From contig NZ_JACJPL010000031.1 of NCBI RefSeq assembly GCF_014696065.1, positions 186,001-250,000 of the forward strand: 64,000 bases of DNA, written 5' to 3'. Below the pieces are notes generated by a model, which saw only the letters and a program-made list of their open reading frames with translations, was not told the origin of the DNA and did not search any database. Below, in pieces: positions 49,636-57,312 of the stretch; the stretch's first letter is position 1, and every line of letters begins with the position of its first letter. The position numbers and the translations under genes are program-made. This DNA comes from Leptolyngbya sp. FACHB-261. GTDB lineage: Bacteria > Cyanobacteriota > Cyanobacteriia > FACHB-261.

Positions 49636-50190
49636 TCATTCTGGCTGCGCTGCTTTGGCAAGCACGAATTGCTCTAGATCGTGGTACTGTCCTTTCCAAA
49701 ATCCATGCTGTCTCAAGATGCCTTGGCTCTGAAAGCCTAGTTTCTCTAACAAGGTTTTAGAAGCAATGTTACCTGGTATGACTTCAGCTAAAACAAATTG
49801 CAATCCTATTTCTGTAAAACCAAATTGCAGAATGGCGTCTAAGGCTTCGGTCATAATGCCTTGCCGCCAAAAAGCACTGGCTAGCTCGTAACCAACTTCG
49901 GCACTCTGCGCTTGTTTATTCCAATTAAAGCCACAGGAACCGATTACGATATTGTCCTGCTTTCGAGCAATTCCCCAGCGTACGCCGCGCCCAGTTTTAA
50001 ATCGTTGTGTCCGTCGCTCAATTACACCAAAAGCTTCCTCAATGGCGGTGAAGGTATCAAGGTCATGGAATCGAGTTACTGTCGGGTCGGTAAACACGGC
50101 GAGAACAGCTTCAGCGTCTTCTGGGGTTTCCTGACGCAGCAAGAGACGTTCTGTTTCTAATTTGGGAAAGGAGGTCAAGGAAAAGTCCAT
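49636..50190 (-). CDS. GNAT-family N-acetyltransferase (RimL-like)
   Basis: A 184-residue acetyltransferase of the acetyltransf_3 type. LETERLLLRQETPEDAEAVL opens the domain; the acetyl-CoA motif is EVGYELASAFWRQGIMTEAL (about 95-114); then IPGNIASKTLLEKLGFQSQG and a C-terminal DLEQFVL. It is likely to acetylate an N-terminus or small amine; the substrate is unknown. It lies alone between unrelated genes. The Arg/Gly of the motif are intact. Confidence 0.92.
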   Translation of the reverse strand: MDFSLTSFPKLETERLLLRQETPEDAEAVLAVFTDPTVTRFHDLDTFTAIEEAFGVIERRTQRFKTGRGVRWGIARKQDNIVIGSCGFNWNKQAQSAEVGYELASAFWRQGIMTEALDAILQFGFTEIGLQFVLAEVIPGNIASKTLLEKLGFQSQGILRQHGFWKGQYHDLEQFVLAKAAQPE

Positions 50191-50291
50191 ATTCAGTAAG
50201 AGGCTCGCTCGTCTTTGATCTCACCTTCGGATAGTAATCCTTGTAGAATGGCAGGTAAAGGCAATGTAGCTAGTCCGAACGGTCAATCCTG

Positions 50292-50855
50292 ATGGTACAA
50301 TCGCCGGCTAAAGCTCTAACGCTGGAAGAGTTTCTGAGGCTGTCGGAGACGGAACCGGCTAGTGAATATATTGACGGGCAGATTATTCAGAAGCCAATGC
50401 CTCAGGGAGAGCACAGCGCTATTCAAACTGAATTGGCAACGGCAATTAACAGTGTGCTCAAACCACAACGAATTGCCAGAGCTTTTGCGGAGCTGCGCTG
50501 TACCTTTGGCGGACGTTCAATTGTGCCGGATATTTCTGTGTTCACTTGGGCTCGGATTCCCCGCAAGGAGAATGGTGGAGTTACCAATGTTTTCTCGGCT
50601 GCGCCGGATTGGACGATTGAAATTCTCTCGCCTGATCAGAGCCAAACGAAGGTAACGAAAAACATCCTGCACTGTCTGAAGTATGAGACTCAGATGGGAT
50701 GGCTGATTGATCCGGAAGAGCAATCGGTATTTGTATACTGGCCAGACCGACCGACAACTGTTTACGATGCGCCAGAAACACAGTTGCCAGTGCCAGAATT
50801 TGCTGGGGAGTTTAGGCTAACAGTTGGAGATTTGTTCGGTTGGCTGTTGGAGTAG
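50292..50855 (+). CDS. Uma2-family endonuclease-like protein
   Basis: A 187-residue Uma2 protein. Motifs include LTLEEFLRLSETEPASEYID near residue 9, GGRSIVPDISVFTWARIPR (D motif) near 68-86, DWTIEILSPDQSQTKV near 104-120 and KNILHCLKYETQMGWLIDPE near 123-142. It is complete, unlike the neighbour at 50899. The PD-(D/E)XK-like fold is expected, but nuclease activity is unproven for most of the family. The ATG at 50292 lacks a strong Shine-Dalgarno. Confidence 0.88.
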   Translation: MVQSPAKALTLEEFLRLSETEPASEYIDGQIIQKPMPQGEHSAIQTELATAINSVLKPQRIARAFAELRCTFGGRSIVPDISVFTWARIPRKENGGVTNVFSAAPDWTIEILSPDQSQTKVTKNILHCLKYETQMGWLIDPEEQSVFVYWPDRPTTVYDAPETQLPVPEFAGEFRLTVGDLFGWLLE

Positions 50856-50898
50856 TATTCAAGTCTTGGCCTAAGAAAAAGCTTTGCCGACGACAGTT

Positions 50899-51339
50899 TT
50901 AGACTGCGCCTAGCTGTCCTGCTGCAAAGACCTGTTTTGCGGTGAGTTGCAGACTTGGAAAGGTTGAGGAGACGAGTTGATCGTTGCCTTGAAATAGTTG
51001 TTTCTGATACTCATCTTCGATTAATGTGCAGACCGTCAGGGTTGGCTGTTTGGGCTTGCCAATGTATTCTCTGCCGCCAACACCGAGATAGTCCACAATC
51101 CAATACTCAGGAATGCCTAGTAGTGCGTAGTCTTCAACTTTGCGGACGTAGTCGTTCTGCCAATTTGTGCTGACGACTTCAACCACCAGTTTGATTGAGG
51201 CTCCTGATGTAATGACAGGTTCTTGTTGCCACAAGGGTTCGTTGATTAGACGAGTTTGATCCAGCACAATGATATTGGGACGAAAAGCAGTTTCTGTGCC
51301 TAGAAGTTTGATCAGGCAGCGGTGGGGGATGAAGTAAGG
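50899..51339 (-). pseudogene. Uma2-family protein, N-terminally truncated
   Basis: The open frame covers the catalytic half of a Uma2 protein: FRPNIIVLDQ, SIKLVVEVVSTNWQNDYVRK and YALLGIPEYWIVDYLG, then a normal C-terminal region. The frame continues upstream as IPHRCLIKLLGTETAFRPN until it meets the stop of rnhA at 51343. The N-terminal about 60 residues of the family are missing, so the junction looks like a deletion or insertion that placed rnhA directly upstream. A GTG/TTG start inside the frame could still yield a fragment of about 122 residues. It is adjacent and convergent to an intact homologue at 50292. Confidence 0.7.
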
Positions 51340-51342
51340 TTA

Positions 51343-51864
51343 TTACTGTAAATCCAACCCATCTAAGATTGGGAGTTCAATATCCTGCTTATTCTCATAA
51401 ACAATATCAGGAGGTAAATCTTCTTGCTGAGCTGCCCGCACAGCTAGCTGGTCACAACGCTCATTCTCTACATTACCTGCATGACCTCTTACCCATTCAA
51501 ACGTGACCTCATGTTGCTCACACAAATCAAGTAGCTGTTCCCATAAATCAGCATTGATGGCTTTCTGTTTCTTGTTGCGTCTCCAGCCATTTGCTCGCCA
51601 TCCCTTAGCCCATCCCTTAGTGACAGAATCAACTAAGTACTGCGAGTCAGAGTAGACGACGATAGCACACTTCATTTTAAGTGTGCGTAGTCCAATAATG
51701 GCTGCCATCATCTCCATACGATTATTAGTTGTCAGACGAAAACCACCATACAGCTCTTTTCGATGTCTTCCATAAAGTAAGACAATTCCATACCCTCCAG
51801 GACCAGGATTACCTATACAAGCCCCATCCGTGTAAATAACAACTTTCTTAAGTTCTTCGCTCAT
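51343..51864 (-). CDS. rnhA: Ribonuclease HI
   Basis: A 173-residue type 1 RNase H that cuts the RNA strand of RNA-DNA hybrids. The DEDD residues are visible: D in [14 protein letters not shown] (about 12), E in [10 protein letters not shown] (about 51), D in [12 protein letters not shown] (about 73), and the final D in [14 protein letters not shown] (about 137), with the catalytic-loop His just before. The Trp/Arg/Lys-rich handle ([17 protein letters not shown]) is present. The C-terminus has about 20 additional acidic residues. It is located beside a truncated Uma2 gene. Confidence 0.95.
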   Translation of the reverse strand: MSEELKKVVIYTDGACIGNPGPGGYGIVLLYGRHRKELYGGFRLTTNNRMEMMAAIIGLRTLKMKCAIVVYSDSQYLVDSVTKGWAKGWRANGWRRNKKQKAINADLWEQLLDLCEQHEVTFEWVRGHAGNVENERCDQLAVRAAQQEDLPPDIVYENKQDIELPILDGLDLQ

Positions 51865-52026
51865 ATATCAGCCGGTTCCTATACAATAATACTGTTATCC
51901 TCAAAGCGCTCTATTAGCGCACAAACACGCCCAATACAAGCAACAAAGTGACCGAGATCAACAAAGATTAATCCTCAGTTCAAATCAGGAACAATTTGAG
52001 AGTGCCCAACTTCGTTTCTCGTGATT

Positions 52027-52167
52027 TTACAAAGCTGAAACATTGATCCAATTACAACTTCTAAATCTTGGGATAGCATTTTCTCGGATTGTTTCTGGAA
52101 ACTCATCAATCTCAAACGGCAGTGCTTGGCCTGGTGTAGCTTCACCAGTTTCAATGGCAGCTTTCAT
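52027..52167 (-). CDS. Small ORF or C-terminal remnant
   Basis: A 46-residue frame (start MKAAIETGEATPGQALPFEI, continuing DEFPETIREN) that remains open for about 16 further codons upstream (SSGDKDSPLTRLLDQ) without a start codon. The composition looks like a genuine protein segment rather than chance. It may be a truncated gene whose N-terminus was lost at the inverted repeat 52176-52218, or a short protein starting at the ATG. I recognise no family. Confidence 0.35.
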   Translation of the reverse strand: MKAAIETGEATPGQALPFEIDEFPETIRENAIPRFRSCNWINVSAL

Positions 52168-52175
52168 TTGATCTA

Positions 52176-52218
52176 GCAGTCTCGTCAGGGGACTATCCTT
52201 GTCTCCTGACGAGACTGC
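52176..52218. repeat. Perfect 14-bp inverted repeat
   Basis: GCAGTCTCGTCAGG (52176-52189) and CCTGACGAGACTGC (52205-52218) are exactly complementary with a 15-base loop. It overlaps the upstream open part of the small frame at 52027. It could be a terminator for transcription from the right or a fold-back made by inversion of a short segment. Confidence 0.8.
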
Positions 52219-52454
52219 TCAAGTTAAAAACACTAACGTAGGCCAATTGAACACATCGCTTTTGGCTCATTACAACATTCTTCCACATATAAGACAGGGA
52301 TAAAAAATTTCATTAACCTTAAGGCGCTTTCATACTTCGAAAAAGAAGGTAGACGGAGTTTTTCTCAGGAGTTTCTCGGGTCCAGTTTCCAGACTAAAAA
52401 TTGTTGTACATTCACTCCTGCTGATTGTTAAATTGATGCTTAACTAATATGCTC

Positions 52455-52478
52455 CCCTGCCTTTATTTTAAGGCAGGG
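52455..52478. terminator. Hairpin downstream of the 52496 gene
   Basis: CCCTGCCTT and AAGGCAGGG form a perfect nine-bp stem with a six-base loop, 18 bases beyond the stop of the minus-strand gene. There is no U-run in either direction, so this is a possible rather than certain terminator. Confidence 0.45.
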
Positions 52479-52495
52479 AAACGCCTTTACTCACC

Positions 52496-52858
52496 TCAAG
52501 CTGTGACTGCTGCCTTTGCCTTACGGACTGGGCGTCTACGTTCGCCTTTGCGGACGCCGCCTGCCATTTCGTATTCCTCGCTGCTTTTGCCGTATTTGCT
52601 GGCAACACCGAGCAGCATGTGTTCGGATAGATCGCTCAGATCTTTCTCAGCTTGACTCAGTTTGCTGCGGGCAGCGTCAACAGCAGAGAGCATGGTATTG
52701 TAGGCTTCCAGGTAGTCGGAAACTTGATTCATAGAAGACCGATAAGCTTCCATTGTCAGCGAGTTGCCCAGGTCAAGGTTAGGGCTAATGGACTTTAGTG
52801 CTGCAATGCGGCGTTGGGCATGGTCGAGGGATTTGGAGCTACGTCTACGGCTGGTCAT
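52496..52858 (-). CDS. Cyanobacterial helical protein beside 21-bp array
   Basis: A 120-residue basic, helical protein: SKSLDHAQRRIAALKSISPN, LDLGNSLTMEAYRSSMNQV, then a coiled-coil-like helix (AARSKLSQAEKDLSDLSEHM) and YGKSSEEYEMAGGVRKGERR. I recall similar short proteins in many cyanobacteria with the LDLGNGL and EYEMAGG words; no function is known to me. The Arg/Lys-rich tail suggests nucleic-acid contact. The ATG at 52858 follows AGGGTGA. Its 5' side faces the 21-bp array at 53000-53188, like the gene at 42576. A hairpin lies beyond its stop at 52455. Confidence 0.75.
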   Translation of the reverse strand: MTSRRRSSKSLDHAQRRIAALKSISPNLDLGNSLTMEAYRSSMNQVSDYLEAYNTMLSAVDAARSKLSQAEKDLSDLSEHMLLGVASKYGKSSEEYEMAGGVRKGERRRPVRKAKAAVTA

Positions 52859-52999
52859 AGAAATCACCCTAGAAATAAAGGATAGGTCTAGAGTAAATAG
52901 TTGGCTGAGCACAAGCCTCGGGGTTATCTAGGAAAAAAGCGGACGAGAGAGTGGGAAGCTAGCAAATTGCTAGTAGATTTGCGGGTATTGTTGGGGCAA

Positions 53000-53188
53000 A
53001 ATGCTCAAGCGGAAAGCTTTAACGCTTCTCTGAAATCAAGAAACGCTTATGCGGAAAGCTGCAACACTCCTGTGAAATCGAGAAACACTTATGCAGAAAG
53101 CTGCAACACTCCTGTGAAATCGAGAAACACTTATGCGGAAAGCTGCAATGCTTCTGTGAAATCAACTAACACTTCAGCAAAGTCGGTC
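53000..53188 (+). repeat. 21-bp tandem array, 9 units, no indels
   Basis: Nine consecutive 21-base units in two alternating types: aacacttatgcggaaagctgc-like (without its last base in some) and aacactcctgtgaaatcgag. Units 4 and 6 are identical. In the plus frame they would encode alternating heptapeptides NTYAESC and NTPVKSR within a 108-codon frame that begins inside the 52496 gene's leader. I doubt that this frame is a gene. The array separates the helical-protein gene (52858) from the hairpin cluster and winged-helix gene (53551). Confidence 0.93.
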
Positions 53189-53350
53189 TGCAAACGCTCA
53201 GTATTTTTGCTAGACTCGCTTGCTTAGCGCAGATCAGTCTGCTAATCTGGGCTGCATCGCAACGACAGGAGTCTTTTGCCTATCGCCAATCACCGCTAAC
53301 CTGCTGCAAAAATTTAGCGCTACTCAGAAGCTGTAAGCGAACTTCTGGGT

Positions 53351-53456
53351 AGCTAACCCCCCAACTGTTCTATGGACAGTCAGGCGGCTAACGGGTGATT
53401 TTAACACCCTCACTAGCCACCCCGACTTGCTATGGCAAATCACCGGGGTGGCTAAC
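53351..53456. other. Hairpin cluster upstream of winged-helix gene
   Basis: Three stem-loops lie in series: CCCCCCAACTGTTC-tatg-GACAGTCAGGCGG (53357-53387), GGGTG-attttaa-CACCC (about 53393-53410), and CCACCCCGACTTGC ... GCAAATCACCGGGGTGG (53417-53451). TATGG loops and GCTAAC flanks recur. The set resembles the cluster at 21513-21572. These could be structured RNA, binding sites or a small repeat family. Confidence 0.65.
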
Positions 53457-53550
53457 ACTTTAGGCGGATCTCCGTAGGGGCAATGCATCTATTGCCTCTA
53501 CCCATGACCGCATTGTTCAAACTCATTCAGCCATTAGGAACAAACTCAAA

Positions 53551-53892
53551 ATGAATACCGCCCATCTATCACCCTCCCAAATTCGCCTCATGCTCTGGGC
53601 CTACATCAGCCGCGAAATTAAGCTACCTGCTGCCAGCAAAAGCATCTTGCAAGTTATCGCCAATCTCACCGACCCACGCAGTCTCAGAGCCCGCATTCCC
53701 ATCTCGCTAATCGTGGTTCATAGCGGCTTGAGCCAATCCGATATCAGCCGTTTATTGGTCAACCTCGAAGCCAATCAATGGGTCGAAAAGAGCCTGGTTC
53801 CTGCCGAAGCCCCCGGTCGTCCGCCAGCCACGCTCTACAACCTATCCGAAGGCTTGATTCGCCATGCCCTCTGCCTAAATCGCAAGCCGTAA
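53551..53892 (+). CDS. Small winged-helix protein, paralogue of 22354 gene
   Basis: A 113-residue winged-helix protein: SPSQIRLMLWAYISREIKL, SKSILQVIANLTD, the helix-turn-helix SLIVVHSGLSQSDISRLLVN, LEANQWVEKSLV and a wing PGRPPATLYNLSEGLIR. It shares with the 103-residue protein at 22354 the order LxLWxxIxR, IxxxIAN, LLxxLEA and LYxLS, about one-third identity by eye. It resembles MarR-like or replication-control winged helices. AGGA is 13 bases upstream of the ATG, a weak site. It lies next to a hairpin cluster and a 21-bp array, as the other does, and two bases from the end of ispD on the other strand. Confidence 0.75.
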   Translation: MNTAHLSPSQIRLMLWAYISREIKLPAASKSILQVIANLTDPRSLRARIPISLIVVHSGLSQSDISRLLVNLEANQWVEKSLVPAEAPGRPPATLYNLSEGLIRHALCLNRKP

Positions 53893-53894
53893 AC

Positions 53895-54575
53895 TTAACG
53901 AGACTTCAAAATGAACTCCGCAATTGCCAGGTCAACCGGCGTCGTCAACTTGAGATTGGTCTCCTCACCTTCGACAATGCTCACCGGCAAACCCACTCTC
54001 TCAAACAGCGCCGCATCATCAGTCACTTCCCAGCCCTGCTCAATCGCCTGTTGATGCGCCTGCTTCAGCAAACTCACTTCAAACCCCTGGGGCGTTTGCG
54101 CCGCCCAAAGCTGGTTGCGATCGGGTGTGTCTTGAATCAAACCCTCGGAGCCCACCACCTTGATCGTGTCCTTCACTGGCACAGCCGCAATTAGCCCCTG
54201 GCTGGTTTGCAAAGCAGCAGTGCAACGGTCGAACAACGCAGGCGTCGCCAAACAGCGAGCCCCATCATGAATCAACACCTGCTTGGCCTCAGCCGGCAAA
54301 GCTTGCAAGCCGCGATAGACCGACTGCTGCCGTGTATCGCCACCCCGAATCAGCTCAACCGGCAGCGACAGCTTGAGGTCGGCCAAAATTGCCTTGAAGT
54401 CCGGCCAATCCTCCGGCTGACCAATGATGCCAATCCAACCGATACTGCTAGACGCCGCCGCAGCCAATAGCGTCCAAGCCAACAGCGGACGCTGGCCCAG
54501 CTTCAGCAGTAACTTGTTGCGGTCAGCCCCCATCCGTCGGCCCGAACCAGCAGCAGGGATGAGCAGATACATCAT
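53895..54575 (-). CDS. ispD: 2-C-methyl-D-erythritol 4-phosphate cytidylyltransferase
   Basis: A 226-residue enzyme of the non-mevalonate isoprenoid pathway that joins methylerythritol phosphate with CTP. The N-terminal nucleotide motif LLIPAAGSGRRMGADRNKLL is diagnostic; further motifs are GGDTRQQSVYRGL, VLIHDGARCL, AAVPVKDTIKVV, RNQLWAAQTPQGF, and VTDDAALFE, ending with EGEETNLKLTTPVDLAIAE. The start is 54575 or one codon later (MMYLLIP). It is divergent from fraC; the 85-base gap must hold both promoters. The short C-terminal region ends two bases from the winged-helix gene. Confidence 0.96.
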   Translation of the reverse strand: MMYLLIPAAGSGRRMGADRNKLLLKLGQRPLLAWTLLAAAASSSIGWIGIIGQPEDWPDFKAILADLKLSLPVELIRGGDTRQQSVYRGLQALPAEAKQVLIHDGARCLATPALFDRCTAALQTSQGLIAAVPVKDTIKVVGSEGLIQDTPDRNQLWAAQTPQGFEVSLLKQAHQQAIEQGWEVTDDAALFERVGLPVSIVEGEETNLKLTTPVDLAIAEFILKSR

Positions 54576-54662
54576 TGGGCGAGAATATAAAGCAACGAGA
54601 ATATAAAGCAATCAGGAGCTTCTCGCTCAGAGTTTACACGTCCAGCGTCTAAACTTGATGCC

Positions 54663-55184
54663 ATGCTGGTTTTGCCCTTCCCGACCGTTCTCTATCAGCT
54701 CTTTCTCCTGTGGGTAGTCGTTGAAGTCGAGCGGCCAATGCTGCTCAATCGATTGACCCTACCGCCGCATGACGCTGGCTACTATGCAGGGATTCTCAAT
54801 CTCGTCTCAACCCTAGTGGGTTGGTTAGCGTTTTTTGCCACGCAGCCTTTGCTATCCCTAGTGGGATTAGAGCGCCCTGTTGCTGAGCTCATCCTGACCG
54901 GTCAAGGCTTGCTGTACATAGAAAACTCGCAAATTGGCGTGGGCAATCCTGATCTTCTCTCCTGGCTGATTGTCTCCGCGCTCTTGGCTTACTTCGGCAC
55001 TGTTTTCATCGAGAAATGGACCCTGCAAGGATTGGACTGGTTCTTCAACCGGCACCAGTTTAAAGGCGCCGATAACGCTCGCCTCAGAGAGCATTTTTTG
55101 GTCATCAACGGTAGAAGCTTTCTGGTCATGGTTGCGCTGCGGGTCCTCGCCTATCTACTGCTCCGACCGCTAGGGATTCTATGA
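54663..55184 (+). CDS. fraC: Septal junction protein FraC
   Basis: A 173-residue membrane protein with three to four spans (about 5-25, 40-62, 95-115 and 150-170). Identity rests on the operon: it is followed by a FraD-like protein overlapping by four bases and then a FraE-like ABC-2 permease, the order known from Anabaena (FraC about 180, FraD about 340, FraE about 270 residues). FraC is needed for intercellular junction formation and filament integrity. The start ATG 54663 has no strong Shine-Dalgarno. Presence of this operon implies a filamentous organism. The sequence was not searched; the name is by size, topology and context. Confidence 0.8.
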   Translation: MLVLPFPTVLYQLFLLWVVVEVERPMLLNRLTLPPHDAGYYAGILNLVSTLVGWLAFFATQPLLSLVGLERPVAELILTGQGLLYIENSQIGVGNPDLLSWLIVSALLAYFGTVFIEKWTLQGLDWFFNRHQFKGADNARLREHFLVINGRSFLVMVALRVLAYLLLRPLGIL

Positions 55185-56254
55185 GCATCTTTAAGGAGAT
55201 TATCGAAGTCGGGGTCATCTCCTGGTTTCTGACCATGCCAGAGCGAGTGGGCCGTTGGGCTCACAAATCGGGCACAGAGCTTTGGGGCAAGGCCATGCTG
55301 ATCAGCTTGTCAGCCTGGCTGGCTTGGTCCCTGGTCGAGAGCGACTTGGCGCGGGCGATCCTAGAATTCTTTGGCTGGACCTTCTTTGTAATTGGGGCCT
55401 TAGGCTTCTTAGGCGATTGGCAATGGCCAGAGGTGTTCTCGCTTGGAGCTATTTTGCAGGGAGCCCTAATCAGCTTCGTGATTTTTGGCCGTTGGCTGGA
55501 CGACTACGAAACCGCCTGGCTACTGTGGCCGCCCTTGGCAGCGCTCTGCGAGATCACGCCCCGGATTGCCCGCTTTTGGGTGGACCCTCCGCCTGAAGTA
55601 GAAAAGCCCGGTGTCCGCAGCAAAGCCACGATCTTAGAAGGCAGCATTCAGCGCCTGATCGCTAGTCTGTTAGTCACTTGCTGGCTCGCTTTCGGGATTA
55701 CAGTGCGGGACTGGACAGCGGTGTACCCCTATCAGGCTGACGATTTCAGCGACAGCGCTTTTGTCCGGGCAATTGAACTGTTCCCCGAACGCGATAGTGT
55801 CGTGCGGCGGCGTTGGGACCAAGTGCGAGGCTGGTTTGGCTGGCAGGGCATTCAGCCTGGAGACCGTTTAGTTCTAGAATCTCTACGCCAGACGGTTGAA
55901 GCCCAGCGTTTGCAAGACCCCAACCAGCGCGAAGCCTGGCTGCAACGGCTAGGCGATCCTCAAACCCACCTGGCTGAGCAAATTCTGCTGGATGCGGTGG
56001 TTCTGCCTCAGTCTGGCGCGGCCAACCAACAAGTGAATTTAGATGTGGAACTCCTCGGTCGGGCCAGTTCCCTCCAAGAGCCCACTCGCCTGCGCCTAGT
56101 GGTGCGGCGGCAAGACCGCTTCTCTTCTGGTGAGACTGTGATTGCCGGACAGGACTGCCAGATCCAGGCCAATAGTCAGCCGGTAACGCTAGTTTGTTCA
56201 GACCCCATGTTGCTTGAAGAGGTGATTAGCCCCGAGCAACCCAGGGCAAACTAG
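55181..56254 (+). CDS. fraD: Septal junction protein FraD
   Basis: A 357-residue protein with about five membrane spans in the N-terminal 200 residues (LISLSAWLAWSLVE, WTFFVIGALGFLGDW, LLVTCWLAFGITV among them), then a soluble C-terminal part (200-357). In Anabaena FraD is a component of the plug of septal junctions that allow cell-to-cell diffusion. Here the ATG overlaps the fraC stop (ATGA), so translation is coupled. The C-terminal part has a predicted helical segment (ESLRQTVEAQRLQDPNQREA) compatible with the family's coiled-coil region. Identity is by operon order and topology. Confidence 0.82.
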   Translation: MSIFKEIIEVGVISWFLTMPERVGRWAHKSGTELWGKAMLISLSAWLAWSLVESDLARAILEFFGWTFFVIGALGFLGDWQWPEVFSLGAILQGALISFVIFGRWLDDYETAWLLWPPLAALCEITPRIARFWVDPPPEVEKPGVRSKATILEGSIQRLIASLLVTCWLAFGITVRDWTAVYPYQADDFSDSAFVRAIELFPERDSVVRRRWDQVRGWFGWQGIQPGDRLVLESLRQTVEAQRLQDPNQREAWLQRLGDPQTHLAEQILLDAVVLPQSGAANQQVNLDVELLGRASSLQEPTRLRLVVRRQDRFSSGETVIAGQDCQIQANSQPVTLVCSDPMLLEEVISPEQPRAN

Positions 56255-56347
56255 CGACTAGATTACCCCTAGCTATTGCTCTGGTTGATAGCTATTGCTC
56301 TAGTTGATATTGCCTTAGTCGCTGCTGTACGCGTTCCCTTTCCCCCT

Positions 56348-57145
56348 ATGAATCCTGGTCGGGTTTTGACTATTGCGGCCAATGTCTTTCGCGAAACCAT
56401 CCGCGATCGCGTTTTGTATCTACCTGGCTTTTTTGCTGTCCTGCTGGTCGCCTGTGGCTTGCTCCTGCCTCATATTTCTGCCGGGGCCGAAGACAAGATT
56501 TTGCTCGATGTAGGATTAGCGGCCATTGGCGTGCTGGGGCTAGTAGTGGCCATTTTCGTTGGCACGGGCTTAGTAAACAAAGAGATCGAAAAGCGCACCG
56601 TCTTTGTGCTGATTGCCAAGCCAATGAGCCGAGCCGAGTTCATTGTCGGCAAGCATTTGGGGCTATCCGCCGTGCTAGCAGTCATCGTGGCGATGATGAC
56701 CGCTGTTTTCCTAGCAGTTGCAGGCTTGCGCCTGATGCAAGGCACCCTTTCGACCGGCATTAGCTTGCATGTCGGCCCAATCTTGGTGTCCTCAGCCTTC
56801 GTAGTGCTGGAATTAGCGCTCTTGGTGGCAGTAGCGCTGCTGTTTGGCGTGTTTACCAGTTCCTTGCTGGCCAGTCTGTTCAGCTTTGGCGTCTATATCA
56901 TGGGGCACCTCAGCACCGACTTGCTCTCCCTGGCCAAACTGAGCAAGAACGCCACGATCGAGCAAGTCGCCCACAGCCTCTACCTGGTCCTGCCCAACCT
57001 GTCGCTGCTCGATCTCAAGAACCAGGCTGTACACGGCATCCTGCCGCCTAGCGGAGAACTGCTGCTGCGAGCTTTCTACGCCCTGGCCTATACGCTACTG
57101 CTGTTGGCGGTGGCCGTTCTTGTATTCTCGGAGCGAGAGATTTGA
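56348..57145 (+). CDS. fraE: FraE-like ABC-2 permease
   Basis: A 265-residue ABC-2-type permease with six spans. The start MNPGRVLTIAANVFRETIRD, the early FVGTGLVNKEIEKRTVFVL and the AKPMSRAEFIVGKHLGLSAV loop are typical of such permeases. In Anabaena the third gene of the operon, fraE, encodes a permease of this size needed for filament integrity and diazotrophic growth. The ATG at 56348 is chosen over upstream in-frame codons because it gives the family N-terminus; the spacing to fraD is 93 bases. The ATPase partner would be elsewhere. Confidence 0.85.
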   Translation: MNPGRVLTIAANVFRETIRDRVLYLPGFFAVLLVACGLLLPHISAGAEDKILLDVGLAAIGVLGLVVAIFVGTGLVNKEIEKRTVFVLIAKPMSRAEFIVGKHLGLSAVLAVIVAMMTAVFLAVAGLRLMQGTLSTGISLHVGPILVSSAFVVLELALLVAVALLFGVFTSSLLASLFSFGVYIMGHLSTDLLSLAKLSKNATIEQVAHSLYLVLPNLSLLDLKNQAVHGILPPSGELLLRAFYALAYTLLLLAVAVLVFSEREI

Positions 57146-57196
57146 GCCGTCTCAATTGTTATTTAGGCTACTAATGCCCTAGCTGCTAGTCTTGAC

Positions 57197-57214
57197 TCTC
57201 CTCCATGGAGGAGA
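57197..57214. promoter_or_regulatory. Perfect 18-bp palindrome upstream of petE
   Basis: TCTCCTCCATGGAGGAGA is a perfect palindrome 99 bases before the plastocyanin start codon. Regulatory palindromes for copper-responsive control of petE are known in cyanobacteria (PetR, a BlaI-type repressor), but this sequence does not obviously match a motif I can recall. It may equally form a hairpin in the leader. Confidence 0.4.
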
Positions 57215-57312
57215 CTTTACGATGGCAAATGAACGCTGTGCTTTTTGAAAAAAAGTTGCCACAGCCTTTTATCCTTGCAGTTAGTGCAGAATTTTTGTGT
57301 AGAGGCTTGCTC

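Larger units (their letters stand above)
51865..52495. other. Intergenic region with a small frame and two hairpins
   Basis: Apart from the features listed separately inside it (small frame 52027-52167, inverted repeat 52176-52218, hairpin 52455-52478), I see no gene or repeat. The 52230-52440 part is AT-rich without recognisable motifs. Confidence 0.5.

Noticed and set aside
52901-53227. Plus-strand gene through the 53-kb array
   Set aside because: It starts inside the leader of the opposite gene with TTG and no ribosome binding site; heptapeptides result from the repeat period.
53351-53456. attC sites in the hairpin cluster because of GCTAAC words
   Set aside because: The hairpins are short and lack the paired GTTRRRY core and bulged long arms.
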